From Stomorhina lunata (taxonomy: Eukaryota; Arthropoda; Insecta; Diptera; Rhiniidae): 64,000 bases of DNA. This document shows, piece after piece, positions 34,827 through 47,850 of the stretch. The notes under the pieces were generated by a model, which searched no databases, was not told where the DNA came from, and saw only the letters and a program-made list of their open reading frames with translations. The DNA is taken from NCBI GenBank assembly GCA_933228675.1, contig OW121742.1, positions 32,268,710 to 32,332,709 on the forward strand, written 5' to 3'. Position numbers and translations under genes: made by a program. Each line of letters begins with the position of its first letter. Position 1 is the first letter of the stretch.

Positions 34827-36148
34827 GTTGAAATCACGATAACACCTAAACGAAAGCAGGTAGCTTAGTAACTTAGTAAAAACATTCTTCATTTCTGAGA
34901 AAATTTTGGTATTGAAATTGGGCAAAATCGGTTAATATTTGACCATAGCTCCCGTATAACCTCGGGATAATAAACTATAATAGCTATGATGATAAAATTT
35001 GGTGCATAGTTTTGTTTTGCATAGACCCTAGGCTGCATACAAAATTTCATCGAAATCGGTTCACATTTAGCTATAGCTCCCATACAAAATATTCATGAAT
35101 ACTGTCTAAATTTCACCTAAAATACACTTAAATGCCAATAAATCTAAAACTGTAGCAGATATAATCACTAAATATAGAACAAGGAAGTCTCATGTCAATG
35201 CCAGCGAGTGTGCAAAATTTTTCACAATTGGTCACCATTTGACCATAGCTCCCATATAAAATACTTACGGAAACACGTCAGATAAAAGCGCGATAGCTCC
35301 TTAACTACAAGAGCTAGAGAGACAAAATCTTACAAAAGTAATTCTGATTATAGAAGTTTTGTACTGAAAATGGGCGAAATCGGTTCAAATTTAGTTAAAG
35401 CTCCCATATAACCCCGCCCCGGGAAACACATTAATGCTGATATATTAAACACAATTGTAATAGCTATGACGATTAAATTTAAAATAGGGAAGTTTTATGC
35501 AACTTTTGATCAGTTTATCAAATTTTATAGGAGTCGGTCCATATTTGACTGTAGCTTACATATAAAAAACACTCCCGGAAACCAACAAAAAATGTAGCAA
35601 AAGCCAGTGAAAAGCTACTAAATACAAATAAATATAGAAACTATGATAGCTATGGCCACTAATTTTTGCAAGAATAAGCTCTATATGTAAATATGCCAGT
35701 GTGTAAAATTTTGATACAATTAGTCAACATTTGGCTATAATTCTTATATATATAACATCCCCTTTTTATATCTACAATCAAAAAGATTTGGAGGTACGTT
35801 CATTATATTAAGATTGCACCTATGAAATTAGATAGGCATCAATCAATGTTCAGCCCAGACTTTATATATGATGAATGCCGTATTACTATTAACGTGTTTA
35901 GCCTAACTACATATTAAGCACAACGAAAAGTATTTAACAACTTATTAATGTAAAACTATACCCGGTTATGAGACCGAATTTTGATCAAAGTAGGGAAACC
36001 ACAAAAATATTTTTAAATGTTGAACTATAAAGCTACGGCAACCGAATTTAGTCCAAAGGTTTTACCAGCAATACCAATTAGCTTAGCGATTTTTTCAGTT
36101 TTGGTCCAGATTTTGAATTAGCTGCACCCTTGATGGTGGGTATATAAG

Positions 36149-36165
36149 ATTCGGCACAGCCGAAT
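36149..36165 (+). terminator. 3' hairpin of mini-me/HINE copy 1
   Basis: A seven-base perfect stem ATTCGGC/GCCGAAT with an ACA loop, 16 bp before the element end. A subterminal 3' hairpin is characteristic of Helitron/Helentron-type elements, where it is thought to stop rolling-circle transfer. Confidence 0.5.
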
Positions 36166-36181
36166 GTAACACTCTTACTTG

Positions 36182-37560
36182 TTTTTACATTTTTCCCGTT
36201 AATATTTATTTGCCATCTCTTAATTTGCCAAATTTTATTATTATTTATGCTTTTCCCCTGCTGCCGCATTGTGTGGCAAGCTGACGTTGCCGGAGACAAT
36301 TTGTTGTTGTTGCCGCTGCGAATTTGTTGTTTGTGGCTTAGCTGCTGTTGTTTTACACAGATTTGCGGTTTATTAAATCTTAAGAAGTTGCTTTCTTTTA
36401 ATACTTTTCTTTTTCTTCTTCTCTATTTTGTAAGAATTTTTAAGTTTTTGTGTTCCTCTTTTGGGAGGATGCGAACGGCAACTTGTTAGAATTTTCTTTT
36501 TTTTAAGGATGTTACACCATTTTCAGTGTGAAGGAGTTTATTTGGCTGATGAATGTGCAAAAAGTTTTGGGAATTAACATGTTTGCAAATTGAATAACAA
36601 ATTTTCGCTTATACATAGTTATTGATTGCAAAAATATTTTATGGAGTATTTGGTGAGAAAGTAGTTTAAAAGGAAAAAAGGATAAATCTAAGACATGAGG
36701 ATAAGAATATGGAAAATAGAGGAATTAGATACTGTCAGAGTGTAGACAGTCTTAAAACAAAAACACAATAAAGAAGTATGAATATTTGGGTCAGTGAAGT
36801 TTTGGTCAGAGAAGTTTAAGGCTTTGTTTAGAATAGCCAAAGGTACATATTTTCTTAAAATATATTGAAAATACAGGAACTGTGTGCAATAAATAACACA
36901 ACACAACAAATGAACATCTTTTAAAAAGTGCAAGTCGCGACCACGACCGGTCGTGACTATATGGGTCCAATTCTACTATCAGATTGTAGTTAAACCCTAT
37001 CTGTACTCAGTTTGTCCAAGTTAGTGACCGTTTTATTTTAATGGGCCTCCAAAGTTTCCCAATATTATCATCATGCAAAAAAAAGGTGTCATCAGTTTTT
37101 ACCAAATAGCTAATAATCTCTTAAAAATATCTCCTAACTATGTTCGGCAATGTAGCAAAGAGTATGGCGAATATTTCTTGCTAAAACTTTATGATAAAAA
37201 TGTATTTTATCTTAAAGTTTTTTTTAAAAAAGTTAGAGAAAAATTTTTTAGTTTTTAACTTTTTTTAGCTACACAACTTTTGTGAACACACCAATATAAT
37301 TTGAACATGTTTGGATACCACAAATAGGTCATAAAAACTCCCTTCTGCCAAAAAATTTATATTTTTAACTCAAGTTTTATAATTAGTAATATCGCAAAAA
37401 CATCTTTTTGCAAAAAAAAAAAAAAAAAAAAAAAATTTTTTGTTGTGGAAAATAAATCTCTGAGATTAAAAAAACAATGTTTGTTCTACGACTTCTTTGT
37501 TTCTGTCTTCTATAAAAAGATGGCGCTATTTTTAGGTTACATTTTTAACAACAACATAGT
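36182..37560. other. Unique sequence
   Basis: GC-richer segment at 36250-36370 with CAA/CAG/GTT runs, a 14-bp palindrome CACGACCGGTCGTG near 36941, and a poly-A run near 37408-37434. Frames here (36247-36489 plus, 37073-37258 plus) lack support. Confidence 0.45.
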
Positions 37561-37599
37561 TCGAAAAAAAGTACCTTATTAGATTGTACTGAACTTACG

Positions 37600-38495
37600 C
37601 ACAGACAAAAGTTATTTATTTTTTAGGTATTTCTCTAGCTCTTGTAGTTAAGGAACTATCGCGCTTTTTTCTGACGGAAAGACGGACATAAACCGTCTTT
37701 TATTTTTATATTTTTGGATTTCCTTAATTTTTTTATATGGGAGCTTTGGTCAAATAGTAACCGATTGCAAAACAAAACAAAATTTTGCACACTGACTGGC
37801 ATTCACATAAATCTTCCTTTTGTAAAATTTTGTTGCTGTAGCTCTTTTTGTTAAGGCGCTATCGCGCTTTTATCTGACGGACAGACGGACATAAACCCCC
37901 TTTTCTTTTTGTATTTTTGTGTTTCCGTAAGGTCTTTATATGGGAGCTATGGTGAAATGGTGACCGATTGTGACAAAATTTTACACACTGGTTGGCATTG
38001 ACCTCCTCGTGCTAAATTTAGTGATTATATCTATTATAGTTTTAGATTTATTGGCATTTAAGTGTATTTTAGGTGAAATTTTGGCTGTTTCCGTAAGTTT
38101 TTTGTATGGGAGCTATGACTAAATGTGAACCGATTTTGATGAAATTTTATCATCATCATCATCATAGCTATTATAGTTTGTTATTTATTAGCAAATAAGC
38201 GATTAGCTTAGGCGAGGTTATACGGGAGCTATGGTCAAATGTTAAACGATTTTGCCCGATTTCAATACCAAAATTTTCTCAGAGATGAAGAATGTTTTTA
38301 CTAAGTTTCAGTGAGCTAGCTCTTTTCGTTTAGGCGTTATCGTGATTTCAACAGACAGACGGACAGACAGACAGACAGACATCGCTCAATCGTCTTAGAA
38401 TTTCATAAGGATTCGGAATATATGTCGTTTTTGATTTTTGAGCCAATATTAAGGACAATCTCAATATAAACCCATTCTTTTTGATTGTAGGTAAA
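37600..38495 (-). mobile_element. mini-me/HINE-like element, copy 2 (inverted)
   Basis: The head is at the right (GAGCCAATATTAAGGACAAT near 38440), followed leftwards by a short (GACA)n tract at 38350-38383 and modules with TATGGGAGCTATGG near 37740, 37950, 38105 and 38225. An (ATC)n run occurs at 38145-38166. The terminal hairpin is not visible, so it is probably truncated. Confidence 0.6.
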
Positions 38496-38499
38496 AAAA

Positions 38500-39251
38500 A
38501 AAGTGTTGAGATTAGTACGAGATGGTTGCACTAAATATGAAAAAGTCTTAGAAAATTTTGAAAAGAGTTGGCCTAAACTTTTAGTAAAGTTAAAATTAAT
38601 TTAAAGTAAAGTTATATTAATTTTCGTCCAGAGTTATATTTGGGGTAGAGTATAGTAATAATATTAAAATAGTATACTTTTCATAATGACTATGTAAGTT
38701 TTCAAAAGTCATTATATAGAAGCCAAATTGCTGCCTTTAATATTAAGCCAATAAAAAAGCCATTTTCTTCTACGACACAAGAAATGTAACTTTTATTGCA
38801 TTAATTTAGACTTTGTATTGTCACTCACTCCCATGAACAAAAGGAAACGAGTAGAATTGTGTGCAATTTAATTTAATTACAAACATTTTATAAATTATAC
38901 AAGTTTTTAGTGTTCAATCAGCAAAATAACGCATTTGATTAATATTAAATATGTCACATACAAGACGGGGTCAGACATTATTATGGTTGTAGTTGATTTT
39001 ATTATAACAAAGCCCATTCTCTGGTTATTGTAAATGTGCAAGGAAAAGGAAATATTAGAGGGGATCATAAAAAGCAATTTTATTAAAATTTTTCAAATTA
39101 TATATATATATACTTTCGAAGGAATACTTATAAATTATTATGATATTTAAAATTTTATTACTCTTTTTAAATTAATTTTTATTAAAATTGTTTAATGTTA
39201 CAAAATTGCAACACCTTAATGTTTTTCCATGTGAATATAGTCTATATTGTA
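38500..39251. other. Unique AT-rich sequence
   Basis: No open frame or repeat of note apart from a short (TA)n run near 39102. It ends at the Transib target duplication. Confidence 0.5.
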
Positions 39252-39256
39252 TGGCG
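39252..39256. repeat. Target-site duplication, left (TGGCG)
   Basis: Five bases identical to those at 41746-41750, directly abutting the terminal inverted repeat. A 5-bp, GC-rich duplication is typical of Transib. Confidence 0.93.
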
Positions 39257-39292
39257 CACAGTGGTTCAGAATCGTTTTTCATTGGCCAAAAC
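39257..39292 (+). repeat. Transib terminal inverted repeat, left
   Basis: Begins CACAGTGGTTCAGAATC and ends CATTGGCCAAAAC. It matches the right repeat in 32 of 36 positions; the mismatches are at position 4 and positions 18-20. Confidence 0.95.
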
Positions 39293-39787
39293 TCTGTAAC
39301 TTTTTAACTATTAAAGATTTTTTAGTAGTTCTTTTTTAATCAATAGATAACATCTGTAGCTTTTTCGAGTATAGGTTTTATTAAGTTCGGTACAGTGGCT
39401 CTTAAGAAATTTAAGTTTGAAATTCAATTTTCGATGTTTTTCTTTTTTATTTTGTTTCAAATCTGCCAACTCATTTTTGACCCACTTCCTCTTAACCGAT
39501 TTGGCTCAATTTTGGGCCACAAGTCGACCTTGGATAGCAATTTAATATTTTGTTATCCTTGTTAAGGTATTTACAGTATTTTTATTAGGGTGGCCCATAT
39601 TTTAATTTATACTTTATAATACTTACATATATTACCTAGTTTTTTTTTTTAATAAAAAAGTGTAACTTAATTTTTCTTTAAATATATATTTATTTGTAGT
39701 CATAAATAGATTGTAGATAAATAAAATAATATTTAATATTAATATTTGTATACTTTATTGCACTCAAATGTTAAATGCATATTATAA

Positions 39788-41362
39788 TTATTGTTTATTT
39801 GGCTGGAATATTTCTTGTAAATATTTTATATTCCGCTCTGTATTACTGCTGTCCTGTAGCAGTGCTTTAACTTCGGCACTTAGGTCCGAAGGATTTACTT
39901 TCCATTGACTTCGAATGCTAGAAATGAATGGATCTGACGTTGCTAATAATATGTGAAAGAAGTCTTCATTTGTAGAACTTCGTGACGTTTTTCTGGTATT
40001 ATGTTCTCTGTAAAATCTGTAATCCTTATTTCTTTTTTCCTGGGATTCCTCTGATAAATCTCCAATTGGTAATAAATGTTGCTTAATGACATCTTCTCCA
40101 TGATAAAGAACTTTGTGCACTGTTGCTGACATATTTCTATAATTGCATTTGGATGTATATATAGCAACAGTTTCCTTGGCATAATCACCAAATTTTTTAG
40201 CATTAATTTGTTCGTTGCACGCAAGTACTTCAGTAATTGTTTTAAATCTTGAAATAAGATCTATATCAACACCTGTTATATCAGATGTAGTTTCGGGATC
40301 CAAAAAGAATCTTCATGCGGTATTGCCATCGTTTGTATTGTCTGATCCTTGTTTTGGTTGATCTATAATTAACCCGTGTTTGAGAAATGCATCATGAACT
40401 TGTTTCTTTTTCAATTTTCTTTTCTCTTTGTTGGTGTCATTATTTTTTACTGATCCTGAAGATTCGAAGTCCATGTCATAGCTAATTTTCAGTATGTGTT
40501 CCATAAATCTTATTCTCGTATGTAGCGGTGATAATCCAAATTCAAATGCATCAATTCTATCTAGAGACTTTGTAGGTTCTTGGTTTAACTGACTTTATGT
40601 TGCTTTACATATAATACAGCTGGATGAAGCTTTTGTATCAGTCAAAGCCTGAGCAGTTTTTCCGTCTATCATTGAAAGTATTAATTGCTTATTCAATTTA
40701 ATAGTATGTTCATCTATCTCTAACTCTAATGGCTTTAGTGTTGAAATTTGAGCTCTGATGTCACTTATTTCATTCTTAATGGTATCATGAGTTTCCTTTT
40801 TAAATTCAAATGTTATTGGTCTGCAGTACTTTGTGGACGATGGAGTATGATTTTTCCAAATAAAATTTGTTTGCATTGTGCTGGACGAAGGTTCCGAGTC
40901 TTCTAAGTTCTTTATTAATCGCAATGGCACAAATGACACCATGAACATATCTGTGTCAGAAATATTTTCACATAAAAATTGTTTATATTGTTTTTGTCCT
41001 GAAGATCCATCGCATCCCCATTTACAAAAAAGAGTTAAATTACAGTTTCCATGTTTTTTTAAATCACTTCCTTTAAGTGATTGCAGCAACCTTTTAGCTG
41101 TATGATCAAGTAGAGCTTGCAGTTGTACCTGTGCAGAAATTGGTGTGATTTTCATAGGTTCCTTTGGAGGATAGTACTCCTTTTTAGCTGCAATTACGTG
41201 ATGATAAGACGGGTATAAATTTAAGCCTTTTTCGATCGCACGCAATCTGAGTTGAGTATACTGGTGTTTTGTTAGCTTTATATCCAGAAATAATGCAAGT
41301 ACTTCCTCGTTTGTAAACTGTTTTTCCTCGTTTGATGGCAGTGAATGATTTCTAAAGTAAAT
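39788..41362 (-). pseudogene. Transib transposase (RAG1-like), broken
   Basis: One reading frame continues from about 41362 to the TAA at 39790-39788 but contains in-frame stops TAA at 40597-40595 and TGA at 40315-40313 (the latter in an Asn-Thr-Ala-stop-Arg-Phe-Phe context, probably from CGA). A frameshift separates it from the likely N-terminal part near 41360, where ESQEYSIKIASKF is readable in another frame. RAG1-like landmarks are all visible: first Asp in KWGCDGSSGQ (41011-41009), second Asp in MIDGKTAQAL (40666-40664), CIIC zinc pair 16 residues later, HKVLYH zinc pair, and catalytic Glu in EESQEKRNKD (40039-40037). It cut and pasted this element in the past and is now dead. Confidence 0.93.
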
Positions 41363-41709
41363 TTACTAGCAATTTTGATAGAATACTCTTGGCTTTCTTT
41401 GGATGGTTTCGATTTTTATTTCCTTTAAAAGTTATACACTACTAAACTTGAAATTTTATGAGTATATGGTTTTAAATTTATTACATAACACCTTAACTAC
41501 AAATTATACAGGGTGCACAAATACCATTTGTTATAACCAACAGTCCACCCAACATAACAAAAAAATTAATTAATAGTTTTCAAGAAATCGTAATTAATAT
41601 GAGATCAAAAATGACAATTTTCCTTATTTTTAGCAGCATGCCACGCCCACTACAGCGAATATTTTGATGGTATAAACATTTTAAAAATCTATGTCAACAA
41701 AAAATATAG

Positions 41710-41745
41710 GTTTTGGCCAATGAAATTTGATTCTGAACCACAGTG
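41710..41745 (-). repeat. Transib terminal inverted repeat, right
   Basis: On the minus strand begins CACTGTGGTTCAGAATC and ends CATTGGCCAAAAC. It is immediately followed on the plus strand by the TGGCG duplication. Confidence 0.95.
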
Positions 41746-41750
41746 TGGCG
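41746..41750. repeat. Target-site duplication, right (TGGCG)
   Basis: Identical to the five bases left of the element. Confidence 0.93.
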
Positions 41751-42749
41751 GATATTATATCTACGCATATCCAAGTAAAAATGAATATTCGCCTATTATT
41801 TTCTGCAATCATTCCATGTATGATTTGTTAGAAATCAACCATATTCATTCTTTCATTGAGTCAGTCAGTCAGTTAGACTCGGTATGAGTTACATTGACAT
41901 TTACATTTGTTTAGTATATTACGAATGTTAAACGCAAACTTATGAACATGCAACAGGACTAAACCAACAACAACAACAAGAAATGTACGCAACAAAAAAA
42001 TCAACAGAATAATGAACATGTAGTTGTTTTTTTAAGTTGTTGTTGTTGTTGACGTCGGTGACGTTGTAGTTGGTTTTGTTTAAAAAGTTCATAAATTCAA
42101 ATAAAATCATTCTTACTGAAGTTGGTTAAATTTTTACAAGGAGTATAGAAAAGCGAAAGAGGACCTATAAGCCAATAATTAAAAATTTTATAAATTCTAA
42201 AAGAATAATGCCAAGTTATATAAATCTTGTGTTGAAAATTTTATAAAAATGTAAATTTATTATTTCTAATATCTTGAATTTTGAGAGCACCAGAACAAGT
42301 TAAAAATTTAGAAAATGTCAGGCTTAATAGAGATCATATCATAATTACTTCTCTTCCATATGATAATAGTTGACAAATCCTTTTGAAAATTTTGACATTT
42401 GTGTCCTTATTCCCTTACCAACCATCAGCGATACCAGAATTTACAATGCGTGAGAAGTTAAACATGTGGAACAGAATGTTTTGTAAAAATTGTCATTGTG
42501 GAATATTTTGTATCAGTTGGTTTTGATGGGGGAAAAAAAAATTCTTACAAAATTAATGGAAAGAAAATAATTTCATTATTTTTAAAGACACTGGCAAAAC
42601 AAATTAGATATAAGCATATTTAAGTTGCCTCGAAGGAATACTAAATTCTTGCAAAATATAGTATTTTTAAAGAATTTGTTATTTACTTACGTCCCTATTT
42701 AGAAACGAAATAAAATTTTATATCAAACCTATAAATAAAATTTTTATAT
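41751..42749. other. Unique AT-rich sequence
   Basis: Facing CAACAACAACAA near 41968 and TTGTTGTTGTTG near 42038 could pair. No gene is supported. Confidence 0.5.
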
Positions 42750-43079
42750 AGACCATCAAAAATAATAAATATTGACATGGTCATTTCGTTGGTAACTTCC
42801 TTAATATTGGCTCAAAATCTAAAGGAATATATTTTGCGAATCCATTGTAATGTGCCGTTACAAATATTACTAAATTCTTCTACTTTTATCAATCTACAAC
42901 ACTACCTTCTTTTGCTCAGCACTCTGTTTTTCATTTTTGCTACCTCCTTAATATATCTGTAAATAAATAACATAATATAAAAACAACAGAATCTGAACAT
43001 AATTCTCATTTAGTCGATAACTATAACAGCATAAGTATTCCTATTTTTAACACATAGGGAGGCTGAACTTAGAGTTCCT

Positions 43080-43400
43080 CCTAGTAGTTAACATTGTAGT
43101 TGATTGATCCGATTGTTATATTACAAAACCGTGGTTAGCCGATAGAGATCCGAAGTTCCTATCTCATCGGAGTATTATCTGCTTTGTATGTAGCCAACCG
43201 AGAGCCGAAGTATTTATCTTGTGGAATTGAATGCTGTAGTAAGCAGATTGAGAGCCGAAGTTTTTATCTCATCCGTATACTATTTTCCTTGCAAGTCATA
43301 GAAACGTAGTTAGCCAACCTAGAGCTGAAGCATTTATCTCGTTGGATTATAAGTTCATAGCTACTACCTCATAATTAATACCGATCGATATTCCATAACA
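43080..43400. repeat. Diverged tandem repeat of about 55-70 bp
   Basis: Four copies of a unit with GTAGTTAGCC, GAGAGCCGAAGT and TTATCTCATCGGA-like text start near 43130, 43190, 43245 and 43310. It lies inside mini-me copy 3 and has no match elsewhere in the window. The next 150 bp (to 43554) are unusually GC-rich and open in one frame, possibly a fragment of another element. Confidence 0.6.
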
Positions 43401-43577
43401 CCCTGTAGTTTGTTATTAAGAAACATTTGTACTTTACATCGAGTCGAAGTTCCAAAAGAACTCGGTAAACATACCAAGAACGACTCACGAAGATACCAGG
43501 CCGCCCTGTGGAAGCAGACCTTTGATGAACCTGGACAGACTTTCCGTCTGTCTTGAATTTTGAGAGCTTGTATATCT

Positions 43578-43995
<418 letters not shown>

Positions 43996-44689
43996 CTGTA
44001 TATTAAAGGCACTATAGGGACTAAACAAAAGGAGCTAGGTCACCGAAACTTGGCACAAATATTGTTTATTTCGTTTGTATTAAAATTGGGCAAAATCGGT
44101 TTAAATTTGACCCTAGCTCCCTTATAACCTCTCTTAGGCTAATCGCATATTTGCTAATAAATGGAAAACTATAAATGATATGATGATAAAATTCCAATAC
44201 AAAACATCTACATAAATTGTTCATATTATACCCAAATAGCAATAGCCCGGGAATCACATTAATGCTGATAAATTGAATCCAGTTGTAATAGCTAAGACGA
44301 CTTAATTTAGAACAGAGAATTTTGTGCAAGTTTTGGTCAGTATATCCAATTTTATGAGAATCCGTACATATTTGACTATAGTTTTCATATAAAAACCACT
44401 CCTGGAAACCACTTAAATGCCACAAACGCCAGTTAAGAGCTATTAAATTATAAACTATGACAGCTATGGTTTACTAAATTTTGCAAAAATAACCATTATA
44501 TTAATTCCAGCCAGTGTATAAAATTTGTGACAATCGGTTACCATTAAACTATAGTTCTTATATATTATGTCCTTGTTTTATATCTACAATCAAACAGATT
44601 TGGAGATAAAATTCAGAATATTAAGAACTTACCTACGAAACTAGATAGCTATCAATCAATGTAAAGACATCAAAGTTCCATTCTTTATA

Positions 44690-45935
44690 TCATTTTTTTT
44701 TAATTTTTTCCTAAATGACCTTCTTTGGTACCGCTCTGGAAGGCAATGGTATTGAATAAATATATATATTTTTCCATGCTAGCCTAAGTACTTTTCAGCC
44801 CAATTGTAATGTAACAAATAATAATTATTTTGCAAAGCAAAAACAAAAAAAAAAAAATAAACATAGCATATCGACAGGAGCCCGATAGCGTTTAATCTTC
44901 CGCCAGTTTACTTTAGAAGGCAAATGCAACACATCAAATAAAAAAAAGAACTAAATTAATGTTTGAATAGCATGAAATTAGATGAAAATGTCGTGAATGT
45001 TTGTATGTAAGCGTGCTACAAATATTTATAAAGTCACGCACAATGAAGCGGACAAAACAAATTAATGAAGTCGATGTTCAATGGCGATCTAAATGCACTC
45101 GTTACAAAGCCTGCTTACCACTATATTTATTTCAATTTAATTGCATGAAATTTTCAAAAAAGGTATATAAACAATAATCTGGGTAATTTAACGGTTTAAT
45201 TTCATAAAAAATGTAAAAAATTTAAAAGAAGGGTGTGTTCAGTTTTATTTTTTGGTAAACAAACACGCACAAAAAATATTTAGAAACAAAACCACCCCCT
45301 TTTTCAGCAAATTCTGTTTAAGATTAATTTCTTCACATTGGCAACATTGTTAAAATAAGGAAATAGTATCTATTAATCTTTGGAGGATTAAGAAACAAGT
45401 GTCAATGTTCTATGAACTTTCATTCTCCCAGCTTACCCTTACACACACACTTCAGCATTTACCCAGATAATTAACGGTAAAAAGTTTATTTACTGAAACT
45501 GTTAATAAGTACCGTATCAATGTGGAAAAATGTTTAAAAGGATGCAAACACTAGCTGTAACTGAGTATCCTGTGTGTGAGAATGTGTGCGTCTGTTGGCT
45601 GCTCGTGGCGTGACAGTTCATCATTTGACATAGACTTGAGTTTCATATAAATTACTTCAGTTTTGTTTTCTCTCACTCTCTTTATGGCCGTTCGATACGA
45701 CTCAATGTCAGTTTTAGACTTTGTACATTTTCATAAATATGGCGTCTGTTTAACGTTGCCGACATAGCACAACCAACGTCTGTCTGTCATTGACGCGTGT
45801 GTGCAATTTGTGCATTTCTAAATTTGTAGATAATTTTATTGTCACTGCTCCATTAGTCAGGCATTTGTTTCCGTTGTTTTTTTTTCTCTGTAGTTTGAGG
45901 TTAAGAGGAAGGGATGAAAAGGACCTGAAAGGTTA
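44690..45935. other. Unique sequence
   Basis: Mixed AT-rich and moderately GC-rich sequence (45590-45830) with short GTCTGTCTGTC and CACACACAC runs. No gene is supported. Confidence 0.5.
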
Positions 45936-47850
45936 TATATAGTCTCTGACTACATATTGTCTGGCTTTATAATATCTGACTATATAATGTCTGACTACAT
46001 AGCCTCTGACTATATTGTCTCTGACTATATAGTCTCTGACTATATAGTCTCTGACTATATAGTCTCTGGCTATATAGTATCTGACTATATAGTCTCTGAC
46101 TATATAGTCTTTGTTATATAGTCTCTAACTATATAGATCCTGACTATAAACTTTCTGATTATATAGTCTTTGACGATATAGAGTCTTACTCTATAGTCTC
46201 TGACTCTGTGGTCTCTGACTATATAGTTTCTGACTATAAAGTGTCTGACTATATAGTCTTTACTGTCTAGTCTCCGACTATATAGAACCTGACAAAAAAG
46301 TCCCTGACTTTATAGTCTCTGACTATATAGTCTCCTACTATATAGTCTCTGACTATATAGTCCCTGACTATATAGTCTCTGATTACATAGTTTTTGACTA
46401 TATAGTCTCTGGCTGTAAAGTCTCTGACTATATTATCTTTGACTATATTCTTTGTCTATATAGTCTCTGACTATATAGTCTCTGACTATATAGTCTCTGA
46501 CTATATAGTCTTTGACTATATAGCCTCTGACTATATAATCTCTGGCTATATAGTCTCTGAATATAGTCTCTGACTAAATAGTCTCTGACTCTGAATAAAT
46601 ATATAGTCTCTGACTATATACTCTATGACTATATACTCTCTGACTATATAGTCTCTGACTACATAGTCTTTGTCTATATAGTCTCTGAATACATAGTCTT
46701 TGACTATATACACTCTGACTATATAGTCTCTAACTATATAGTCTCTGAATATATAGTCTCTGACTATATTGTCTGACTCTATGGTCTCTGACTCTATGGT
46801 CTCTGACTATGTAGTCTCTGACTATATAGTCTCTGACTACATAGTCTCTGACGATCTAGTCTCTGACTATATAGTCTCTGACTATATAGTCTCTGACTAT
46901 AAAGTCTCTGACTATATAGTCTCCGACTGAGTACTGTCTGACTATATTGTCTCTGACTATTTAGTCTCTGATTATTCAGTCCCTGACTATATAGTCTCTG
47001 ACTATCTAGCCTCTGACTATCTTACCTCTGACTATAAAGTCTCTGACTATGTGGGCTCTGACTATATGGAAACTGACTATATAGTCTCTGACTATCCAGT
47101 CTCTGACTATATAGTCTCTGACTATATAGTCTCTGACTTTATAGTCTCCAACTACATAGTCTCTAACTATATAGCCTTTGACTATATAGTCTCTGACTAT
47201 CTAGATTCTGACTATCTAGTCTCTGACTATAAAGTCTCTAACTATATAGGCTCTGGCTATATAGTCTCTGACTATCTAGTCTCTGTATGTAGTCTCTGGC
47301 TTTCTAGTCTGTGACTTTATATTCGCTTACTATCTAGTCTCTGACTATAAAGGCCCTGACTAAATAGTCTCTTACTATCTAGTCTCTGACTATAAAGGCC
47401 CTGACTAAATAGTCTCTGACTTAATAGTCTCTGACTATATAGTCTCAGACTATATAGTCTCTGAATATCTAGTCTCTGACTTTACTGTCTCTTACTATAT
47501 AGTCTCTGATCATATAGTCTCTGTTTATCTTGTCTCTGACTATATAGTTTCTGAATATATAGTCCCTGACTATGTACTCTCTGTCTTTCTTGTCTCTGAC
47601 TATCTTGTCTCTGACTATATAGTCTCTGAATATATAGTTTCTGACTATCTAGTCTTTGACTATCTTGTCTCTGATTTTCTTGTCTATTACTATATTGTCT
47701 CTGACTATGAAGTCTCTGACTATATAGTCGTTAACTCAATATAGTAATTGACAATATAGTTCGGACTCTATATAGTCTTTGACTATATTGTCTCTGACTA
47801 TTAAGCCCCTAACTATAAAGACTCTGACTATATAGTCCCTGACTATACAG
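45936..47850. repeat. 15-bp TCTCTGACTATATAG array
   Basis: About 120 units of 15 bp. Each contains the 12-bp palindrome GACTATATAGTC, so the array is a string of potential short hairpins. Substitutions are scattered along the whole length without a clean core. A 15-bp unit keeps frame, giving spurious Ser-Asp-Tyr repeats. Confidence 0.95.

Larger units (their letters stand above)
34588..36181 (+). mobile_element. mini-me/HINE-like element, copy 1 (longest)
   Basis: Starts TATATCCACC...GGGGGTATAT, then TTCCTTAATATTGGCTCAAA, then a (GTCT/GTCC)n tract, then diverged modules repeating CATAGCTCCCATATAA about every 150-250 bp. It ends in a 7-bp hairpin ATTCGGC-ACA-GCCGAAT and CTCTTACTTG. Elements with internal GTCY microsatellites (mini-me) are known across Diptera and have been grouped with non-autonomous Helentrons; that identity is my inference. 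A degenerate second head (TATCTACAATCAAAAAGATT) lies near 35770. No coding capacity. Confidence 0.65.
39257..41745 (-). mobile_element. Transib DNA transposon, full length, inactivated
   Basis: A 2489-bp element bounded by 36-bp terminal inverted repeats and a perfect 5-bp TGGCG duplication, encoding a RAG1-related transposase on the minus strand. The ends are CACAGTG/CACTGTG, the same heptamer as V(D)J recombination signals. The interior is non-coding at 39293-39787 and about 41365-41709. Both ends look intact, so it could in principle still be mobilised by a transposase supplied elsewhere, but its own gene is broken. Confidence 0.95.

Noticed and set aside
36247..36489. Cys/Leu-rich 80-codon frame on the plus strand, and the 73-codon frame opposite
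   Set aside because: The minus frame runs into the mini-me tail; the plus frame has no start or splice support.
39943..40224. 93-codon minus-strand frame
   Set aside because: A shadow of the Transib transposase in another frame.
40878..41105. 75-codon plus-strand frame
   Set aside because: Antisense shadow of the transposase.
43354..43554. GC-rich open stretch ending QAALWKQTFDEPGQTFRLS, possibly an element-derived peptide
   Set aside because: Only about 65 codons, no start codon in context, and no family recognised; not enough to call a gene.
47051..47314. Ser-Asp-Tyr-Ile-Val repeat protein
   Set aside because: An artefact of the 15-bp repeat, which is a multiple of three.
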